Shown here piece by piece: positions 5,962 through 10,390 of a stretch of 10,390 bases of DNA. The stretch lies in assembly GCA_019312705.1 (NCBI GenBank), contig JAFDCW010000072.1, positions 1-10,390 of the forward strand, written 5' to 3'. The position numbers and the translations under genes are program-made. Numbering within the stretch: position 1 is the first letter of the stretch; the number at the start of each line of letters is the position of its first letter. The notes beneath the pieces are model-generated. The model was not told the DNA's origin. It was given only the letters and a program-made list of their open reading frames with translations, and ran no database searches. This stretch comes from Deltaproteobacteria bacterium. GTDB lineage: Bacteria > Myxococcota > Polyangia > Polyangiales > B10-G4.

Positions 5962-6456
5962 ATGGAATGCCCCTGTGGAAGCGACAAAGTGCTTGATGAG
6001 TGCTGCGGCCCGATCATTGCTGGAGAGGCCAAAGCAGCGACCGCCGAGGCGTTGATGCGCGCTCGCTACGCGGCCTACGCGACGAACAAGACCGAGTTCG
6101 TCATCGACACCCACGACCCCGAAACCCGGGACGAACTCGACGTCAAGGCCACCCGACGGTGGGCCGAGGGCAACGACTGGCTGGGCCTCGAGATCCTCGA
6201 AACAGAGGCCGGTGGCAAAGACGATGACGAGGGAATCGTCGAATTCGTCGTGACCTTCTCGGACGAGCGAGATCGGACCCAGACCCACCACGAGCGCTCG
6301 GAGTTCGTTCGCCGGGACGGCGACTGGCACTTCCACGACGGTGAAATCGTAGTAAAAGAGCCCGTTCGCTCGGAAAAAGTGGGCCGAAACGAGCCCTGCC
6401 CTTGCGGTTCAGGCAAGAAATACAAGAAGTGTCACGGTCGCCCCGGCGCCGACTGA
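5962..6456 (+). CDS. ychJ: YchJ-like (UPF0225) protein with two SEC-C zinc motifs
   Basis: The 164-aa product closely follows the layout of E. coli YchJ. An N-terminal SEC-C motif has Cys3, Cys5, Cys14 and Cys15 ([16 protein letters not shown]). Next come LMRARYAAY and WLGLEIL (residues 31-39 and 73-79), then a strand-rich middle ([28 protein letters not shown]), and a C-terminal SEC-C motif with Cys146, Cys148, Cys157 and His158 ([14 protein letters not shown]). The first motif and middle domain belong to the YchJ family. The last motif is the zinc-binding tail also found at the end of SecA. The molecular role is not established; zinc binding and a cytoplasmic location are inferred from the motifs. 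A TTG at 5935 would add nine residues, but YchJ proteins begin immediately before the first CPCGS, so the ATG is preferred. The gene is divergent from the kinase and precedes infA by 196 bases. Confidence 0.92.
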   Translation: MECPCGSDKVLDECCGPIIAGEAKAATAEALMRARYAAYATNKTEFVIDTHDPETRDELDVKATRRWAEGNDWLGLEILETEAGGKDDDEGIVEFVVTFSDERDRTQTHHERSEFVRRDGDWHFHDGEIVVKEPVRSEKVGRNEPCPCGSGKKYKKCHGRPGAD

Positions 6457-6520
6457 GGCGCTTCTGAGAGCGGAATCTGCACCCCGGCGCGACGCGACGG
6501 TGATTTTCGTCGTTCACACG

Positions 6521-6549
6521 TTGTCTATCGTGGGCGAACGGGCTAGATG
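6521..6549 (+). promoter_or_regulatory. Possible infA promoter TTGTCT-17-TAGATG
   Basis: TTGTCT (6521-6526) and TAGATG (6544-6549) are 17 bases apart. Four of six -35 positions and three of six -10 positions fit, so the call is weak. It would give a leader of roughly 95 bases that begins with the hairpin at 6555-6585. Confidence 0.25.
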
Positions 6550-6554
6550 TGCGG

Positions 6555-6585
6555 CCCTCGGAGCCTTCCTTATCCGTTCCGAGGG
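6555..6585 (+). promoter_or_regulatory. Hairpin in the infA 5' leader
   Basis: CCCTCGGAGC (6555-6564) pairs with GTTCCGAGGG (6576-6585): an unbroken 10-bp stem with one G-U pair, around an 11-base pyrimidine-rich loop. No U tract follows, so it is not an ordinary terminator of the gene upstream. It ends 67 bases before the infA start. Five bases of its left arm (CCTCG, 6556-6560) could also pair with CGAGG (6640-6644), which contains the infA ribosome binding site. A regulatory role is inferred. Confidence 0.45.
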
Positions 6586-6640
6586 ACTACATATTCCCTG
6601 ACGGCACCCGAGTGACGTCCGGTAATTCAACTCAGATTAC

Positions 6641-6644
6641 GAGG
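6641..6644 (+). promoter_or_regulatory. Ribosome binding site GAGG that supports the infA TTG start
   Basis: GAGG is followed by 8 bases and then the TTG at 6653. No ATG or GTG lies in frame between it and the conserved IF-1 body except far inside the domain, so this site decides the start. Confidence 0.6.
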
Positions 6645-6652
6645 TTTTTGTT

Positions 6653-6931
6653 TTGGCGAGAAGACGCGGCGGTGGTCGGCGCAGGCGCAACAACAGGTTT
6701 GATGGGCCGAGTGACGACCGGAGCGACCACGTAAAGGTCGAAGGACTCGTGAACCAGGTGTTCGCTGGGGGTCAGTTCGAGATCGAACTCGACACCGGCG
6801 GAGCGGTTCGCGCACAGCTCTGTGGACGCATGCGGAAGTTCCGCATTCGCGTTCTCCTCGGGGACCGGGTCACGGTGGCGCTTTCGCCCTACGACCTGAC
6901 TCACGGGATGATCGTCTTCCGGACGAAATGA
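6653..6931 (+). CDS. infA: Translation initiation factor IF-1, divergent form with basic N-terminal extension
   Basis: IF-1 binds the A site of the 30S subunit during initiation. Residues about 26-92 form the S1-like OB fold: VKVEGLVNQVFAGGQFEIEL, then AQLCGRMRKFRIRVLLGDRV, then SPYDLTHGMIVFR. The G-MRK-x-IR-x-x-x-GD-x-V-x-V and SPYDL-x-x-G signatures are intact. The protein is 92 aa, about 20 longer than the usual 72. The surplus is an Arg/Gly-rich N-terminus (MARRRGGGRRRRNNR) and a short Asp/Ser linker. Within the fold LCG replaces the common ISG, and the middle of the first strands is unlike typical IF-1. It may therefore be a second, specialised copy rather than the main one. The TTG start is supported by GAGG 8 bases upstream and by the MA start common in IF-1. 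The gene stands alone, with a structured leader, and converges with the MutS-like gene. Confidence 0.93.
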   Translation: MARRRGGGRRRRNNRFDGPSDDRSDHVKVEGLVNQVFAGGQFEIELDTGGAVRAQLCGRMRKFRIRVLLGDRVTVALSPYDLTHGMIVFRTK

Positions 6932-6948
6932 GCGCCTGAGGCGCCTTT
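6932..6948. terminator. Short hairpin between convergent infA and MutS-like genes
   Basis: GCGCC-TGA-GGCGC starts directly after the infA stop codon and is followed by CTTTCATT on the plus strand. On the minus strand it is followed by TCATTT. The 5-bp all-GC stem with a 3-base loop and a weak U stretch on both sides could serve as a bidirectional terminator. A similar GCGCC...GGCGC pair brackets the stop codon of the YchJ-like gene (6446-6461). Confidence 0.4.
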
Positions 6949-6984
6949 CATTGGGCGACGATGCGTTCGGCGACGAGCGAAAGC

Positions 6985-8787
6985 TCAGTCGCCGTTCGTG
7001 CTTCTGGGAGCCTTGTCGTCGACGAGAGCTTCGAGTTCTTCGCGCGTCACCCCGAGGCGCGCCGCGACCTTGTGGGCGAGGCTCGTCTTGGCGACGCCGG
7101 GGATGAACCCGAAGGTCGGCCGCTCATCGTCGTCGAGCTCGACCTCGAGGAAGGCCAGGGCCTCGACGGGCGGCGCGGCTTCGAGGCGCGCCGCGAGGCC
7201 GAGGAAGTGCGTGCTGATGAAGACCTGAGGCCGGAGCCGCGGGAGCAACGAGACGACCATCTCGAAGATCTCTTCGCCCTCCAGCGGGTTGGTGCCCGAG
7301 CAGAGCTCATCGAGGATGGCGAGGGCGCCGGGTTCGAGCTCCTCGAAGAGGTGCCGGATGCGCATGAGCTCGGTCCCGAGGCGCCCCTCTTTCTGAGCGG
7401 CGTCCTGCTCGATGACGAGAGAGACAAAGAGCCCGGGGGCCCGAATGAGCCGGGCTCGGGCGGCGGGCACGAACATTCCCACCTGACCGAGGCACTGGAC
7501 CAAGGCGATCGCCTGGAGGAGCCGGGTCTTGCCGCCGGAGTTCGGGCCCGTCACCACGACGAGGGCGTCGTGGGAGGGGACCGGGACGTCGCAGGGCACG
7601 GGGACGATGTCCTGGAGAAAGAGCAAGGGGTTGAAGATGCCCTCGAGGATGCGCGGCGGCGTCGGAGCACCGCCTGGGTCGCTCGCATCCACGAGCTCCG
7701 GGAGGCAGACGGGAAGGCCCTTGTTCTCGAAGTAGTCTCGGAACGCGAGGCCGGCGAGGTAAAACTCGAGGGGGCCGGAGAGAGCGAGGCAAGTCACCAC
7801 GGCCTCGACGTGGGGCCCGAAGACGACGTCGAGGAGCCGGACGACCACCTGGTTCTCCCCGAAGCGATAGCCGCGGAAGAGCGACGCGATGCGCTGGAAG
7901 AAGCGAACGACCGGCCCCGGAAGCAGCGCGTTCGCCGTGTTCTCTTGGATCTTCGTGATGGCAAAGCCGCGCATCACCCCGTCAGCACCGAGGCGCAGGC
8001 GGATATCCACGGTGGCCATGTTGCCTTCGAACTCGAGCAGCTCCTCGAGGCGGGCGTAGGGCTCGCCCTCCTGCATGTCAGCGCCCATCGTGCGTAAGCG
8101 GCCGAGGAGGGTCTCGGTGTCGGCGAAGCCGTCGGCGAGGGCGTCGATGCACTCCTTGAGTGCCTCGAGGACGGTGAGCTTGCGGCGGATCTGGTTCGGC
8201 TCCTCGATGCGCCCCGCTTCGAGGGCCCCCCGGAGGCGGCGGACAGCGGCGTAGAGTCGTTCGAGGTTGCGCCGGAGCTCGGGGCGCGCCGAGAGGTCGG
8301 CGAATACCGCTTGCCGCGCCGTGGCGGCACCGGCGTCGGTCGGCGGCGCCGCGAGGATTCGGCCCAGGAGCTCGGCACTGGTGTCGTAGGCACGGCCGTC
8401 GACCTCGACCTGAAAGCAGTGGCGCAAGAGGTCGTCGAGATAGAGCTGTGGGGCGAAGGAGGGCGAGTCGAAGCTCGACGGGGCGAGGGGCGTCGCGTCG
8501 ATCAACGTATCGAAGACGCCCGCGCAATCGCCACCCTCGTAAGCAAATCGCACCAACTCGGCGGCGCCGGAGAGGTCGCCCCAGGGGAGCGGGGTCTGGT
8601 GCAGGAGGTCGGGCCCCGACGAACCACTAGCCGCCGGGGCCTCCCCGACGGGCTGTACGTAGAACGCATCCTCGCCCGCGGACTCCGACGCTTCCCGGGC
8701 TCGGTCCAGGCGCCGGCGCCGAAGGACGCTTCCGGCGAACTGTTTCGACCTTCCTCGGGACCGCACGACAGCTGGGGAGTAACTCAT
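6985..8787 (-). CDS. MutS-like ATPase lacking the mismatch-binding domains
   Basis: The 600-aa product carries the MutS core ATPase at its C-terminus: Walker A TGPNSGGKT (residues 413-421), Q-loop region FVSLVIEQD, Walker B LAILDELCSGTNPLEGEE (489-506), and STHF (525-528). Next comes PTFGFIPGVAKTSLAHKVAARLGV, which corresponds to the dimer-contacting tail of MutS proteins. Residues about 120-400 are mostly helical and correspond to the core/lever region. The N-terminal mismatch recognition domain of MutS1 (with its F-x-E motif) is absent, and no Smr nuclease domain of MutS2 follows. The DE-x-x-SGTNP variant in place of DEIGRGTS points to the MutS-related stand-alone families, whose role is unclear. 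The first 60 residues or so are basic, then Ala/Ser/Glu-rich, and probably disordered. A GTG at 8805 is an alternative start; neither start has a good Shine-Dalgarno. The upstream lipoprotein gene is 107 bases away on the same strand. Confidence 0.88.
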   Translation of the reverse strand: MSYSPAVVRSRGRSKQFAGSVLRRRRLDRAREASESAGEDAFYVQPVGEAPAASGSSGPDLLHQTPLPWGDLSGAAELVRFAYEGGDCAGVFDTLIDATPLAPSSFDSPSFAPQLYLDDLLRHCFQVEVDGRAYDTSAELLGRILAAPPTDAGAATARQAVFADLSARPELRRNLERLYAAVRRLRGALEAGRIEEPNQIRRKLTVLEALKECIDALADGFADTETLLGRLRTMGADMQEGEPYARLEELLEFEGNMATVDIRLRLGADGVMRGFAITKIQENTANALLPGPVVRFFQRIASLFRGYRFGENQVVVRLLDVVFGPHVEAVVTCLALSGPLEFYLAGLAFRDYFENKGLPVCLPELVDASDPGGAPTPPRILEGIFNPLLFLQDIVPVPCDVPVPSHDALVVVTGPNSGGKTRLLQAIALVQCLGQVGMFVPAARARLIRAPGLFVSLVIEQDAAQKEGRLGTELMRIRHLFEELEPGALAILDELCSGTNPLEGEEIFEMVVSLLPRLRPQVFISTHFLGLAARLEAAPPVEALAFLEVELDDDERPTFGFIPGVAKTSLAHKVAARLGVTREELEALVDDKAPRSTNGD

Positions 8788-8894
8788 TTCCGGATTTTCG
8801 GACACTCCCGGCGTGCGAAGGTTCCCGGAGGACGGCGTCTGCGACGTTCTTGCGGAGTCCCCGCGACGAAACGACTCAGGGCTCGCACATCGTC

Positions 8895-10118
8895 TCAGGG
8901 CAGATAGGCAGAGATCCCTCCCCCAGCCAAGACAACTACGTCATCAAAGCTGCTGCAAGTAGCCAGAGCGGTGTGGTCTGAGACGGTCAGCGGGCGCAAC
9001 ACGCGAGATGTCCCACTGGGTGAGATCGCGTGGATCCCCCCGTGCGTAACGACGGAAAATCCCGAATGGAGGGCGCAGGAAGCAACCCTCGACCCTCCTC
9101 CAACCGTCTCGGGGTGGGCGAATGTACGCGAACCCATCCGCCGACTGGTTCCGCGCCGACGACCTTCTTGGTCGAACATCGTGTAGCGAGTGGTCGGCGC
9201 CCACGGCGGCCGGAGACTCCAGGTCACCAAGACTCGTTCGCCACTCACCTGCGCACGGGGACGATGCGGAAGTTCTCCGAAATCGGCGGACTCGCCAGGG
9301 CGCCACATTCCGTCTGTACGGAGGAATGCTGTCCGCAACCGGAGCCCATCCGTCATGACTTCAAAGGCCCCGTCCTCGCCGCAAGCGATGTCGTGTCCGA
9401 CAACGCGATCAGAGGAAGGAGCGCCATCCGCGGCTCTACCTTGGTCCAAATTCACGAATTCGAAAGCGAGCGTCTCTGCTGGGGACACACCCGCCCAAAT
9501 CTCCGCCTGTCCGCCCCCGTCGCTCCAAAACGCAACCACGACTTTTCCAGAATGCGTCACGCACAACTGGGGAGCGGTGGCACGCCCGGGCGGGTCCAGC
9601 GCGATGGGACCATCCACCGCACCACCGGCGTGCATCCGAGCAAACCATATGGGACTGCCTGTGGCATCTGCAGTCCAAGCCAGAGCAATCCATCCATGGC
9701 CTGGCGCCGAGGCTCCGATCCACGAATCAACGGGCCCGAGTCCGGTGGGAGACCCGCGAGGCTCAAGCGAGTGAAAAAGATGACCAGCCTCCGCCCAAAC
9801 GACGTGCACCGAGCCCGTACCATCCACGTGTACGTCACCCACGCGTTCGGAAATGCGACTCCATGTGTCCGTAGCGGGGCTGTAGGCGTGCAGGCCGGGC
9901 CGATCTCCAGATGCAACTGACGCGTAGAAGCGACCACATCCCCCCGCCGCGAGACCAACCCCATTCAGACCAAGCACGGACTCCACGCCCGGACCGGGTG
10001 GAGGAACTCCTGGGCACTCGGTCCCAAATCGGTCCTCGGAGTGAGACTCGTAGCACCCGAGCAACGCGAAAACGGCGACCAGGAACGCCGCGGATTCGGA
10101 CGACCCACGCCGCCGCAC
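8895..10118 (-). CDS. Putative lipoprotein with beta-propeller-like repeats, 407 aa
   Basis: The GTG at 10118 gives MRRRGSSESAA, a hydrophobic core (FLVAVFALLG) and lipobox L-L-G-C with Cys22, so the product is probably an exported lipoprotein. The mature part has recurrent short strands ending in Trp or Phe motifs (VHVVWAEAGHLFHS, WIALAWTADATGSPIWFARM, VVVAFWSDGGGQAEIWAGV, RVLVTWSLRPP, TRYTMFD). This is the pattern of sialidase-like or other beta-propeller proteins, but I see no catalytic motif. The start is one base after the TAG of the S8 protease gene, with AGGA 7 bases upstream, so the two genes are very likely co-transcribed and coupled. Third-position G/C is only about 65% over the first 105 codons by hand count, lower than in neighbours such as the MutS-like gene. 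This may reflect acquisition or weak selection. A substrate or regulator role for the protease is conjecture. Confidence 0.82.
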   Translation of the reverse strand: MRRRGSSESAAFLVAVFALLGCYESHSEDRFGTECPGVPPPGPGVESVLGLNGVGLAAGGCGRFYASVASGDRPGLHAYSPATDTWSRISERVGDVHVDGTGSVHVVWAEAGHLFHSLEPRGSPTGLGPVDSWIGASAPGHGWIALAWTADATGSPIWFARMHAGGAVDGPIALDPPGRATAPQLCVTHSGKVVVAFWSDGGGQAEIWAGVSPAETLAFEFVNLDQGRAADGAPSSDRVVGHDIACGEDGAFEVMTDGLRLRTAFLRTDGMWRPGESADFGELPHRPRAQVSGERVLVTWSLRPPWAPTTRYTMFDQEGRRRGTSRRMGSRTFAHPETVGGGSRVASCALHSGFSVVTHGGIHAISPSGTSRVLRPLTVSDHTALATCSSFDDVVVLAGGGISAYLP

Positions 10119-10119
10119 A

Positions 10120-10390
10120 CTAGGGTCCTACGGCGGCGGCGACATCGAGAACCCGACCACGATTCACCCCATATTCGAGCCGCGGAAGCTCTTCGGCATT
10201 GTCAAGAATCCTGGTTCTCACCTCGGCCGCCGTGAGCGTTGGGGTGTTCGCGAGAACCAATGCCGCAGCTCCGGCGACGACCGGGGCGGCAAAGGAGTTG
10301 CCCAAGCAGCGATCGAAGTCTTCTTCCGGTGCGGTGCCGCCCCCGGCTGTACCCACAATGTTGTCTCCCGCTGCAGCCGCGATCCCTGCG
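10120..10390 (-). CDS. Subtilisin-family (S8) serine protease, C-terminal part (runs off right edge)
   Basis: The last 90 codons are visible. They contain AGDNIVGTAGGGTAPEED followed by CLGNSFAAPVVAGAAALVLA, the block that carries the catalytic serine of subtilases (G-x-S-x-A-x-P-x-V-x-G). The nucleophile is the Ser of GNSFAAP; the usual residue before it is Thr, here Asn, and the core motif is otherwise intact. The remaining 50 residues (TAAEVRTRILDNAEEL, VNRGRVLDVAAAVG) match the final helix and the common N-x-GRVDAxxAV-type end of the S8 domain, so the enzyme has no additional C-terminal domain. The Asp and His of the triad and any signal peptide are beyond the edge. The AGGA within its last codons probably serves the next gene. 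The enzyme is probably secreted, as most family members of this length are. Confidence 0.88.
   Translation of the reverse strand, partial: AGIAAAAGDNIVGTAGGGTAPEEDFDRCLGNSFAAPVVAGAAALVLANTPTLTAAEVRTRILDNAEELPRLEYGVNRGRVLDVAAAVGP
10126..10129 (-). promoter_or_regulatory. Ribosome binding site AGGA inside the end of the protease gene
   Basis: On the minus strand AGGA lies 7 bases before the GTG at 10118, within the last codons (GTA GGA) of the S8 protease. It supports the GTG start and translational coupling of the two genes. Confidence 0.55.

Noticed and set aside
6961..8097. A 378-aa plus-strand open frame opposite the MutS-like gene
   Set aside because: It is a highly charged, repetitive shadow of a gene whose Walker motifs are unambiguous on the minus strand.
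9030..9920. A 296-aa plus-strand open frame opposite the 8895-10118 lipoprotein
   Set aside because: It has no domain and a Pro/Arg/Ser-rich composition. The minus frame is longer, has a lipobox, a Shine-Dalgarno and operon spacing.

Overview
The window looks like chromosomal DNA from a high-GC bacterium of the Myxococcota (Polyangia/Sandaracinus-like). Coding third positions are strongly G/C-biased. Predicted lipoproteins are frequent, including one with Stig1-type cysteine repeats and PPC-like domains, a combination common in that phylum. The assignment is inferred from protein character, not from a marker gene. I see no rRNA, tRNA, CRISPR array, transposase, integrase or phage gene. The window is densely coding and no gene-free stretch exceeds 300 bases; the longest gap is about 200 bases, in front of infA.

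Layout. Positions 1-3241 are all on the minus strand: a 654-aa cysteine-rich lipoprotein (1277-3241), a 201-aa lipoprotein (522-1127), a C-terminal remnant of an OsmC-family gene (349-513) abutting it, and the start of another PPC-like lipoprotein running off the left edge. A divergent promoter region (3242-3390) separates these from a plus-strand pair, a 330-aa lipoprotein and a 4HBT-type acyl-CoA thioesterase (3391-4815). The thioesterase converges with a membrane CTP-dependent polyprenol/diacylglycerol-type kinase (4831-5805, minus). Divergent from the kinase is a YchJ-like protein with two SEC-C motifs (5962-6456), followed by a divergent translation initiation factor IF-1 with a basic N-terminal extension, a TTG start and a structured leader (6653-6931). 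A MutS-like ATPase (6985-8787, minus) converges on infA. Upstream of it on the same strand lie a lipoprotein (8895-10118) and the C-terminus of a subtilisin-family (S8) protease that enters from the right edge.

How the genes fit together. The lipoprotein/thioesterase pair and the protease/lipoprotein pair look like short operons, with gaps of 6 and 1 bases. The rest is housekeeping (IF-1, YchJ-like) and cell-surface genes without a shared pathway. I do not see a clear new multi-gene system. The observations most worth a second look are the infA leader and its unusual protein, the OsmC remnant, the possible leaderless promoters, the stand-alone MutS-type ATPase, and the shifted codon use of the protease/lipoprotein pair.
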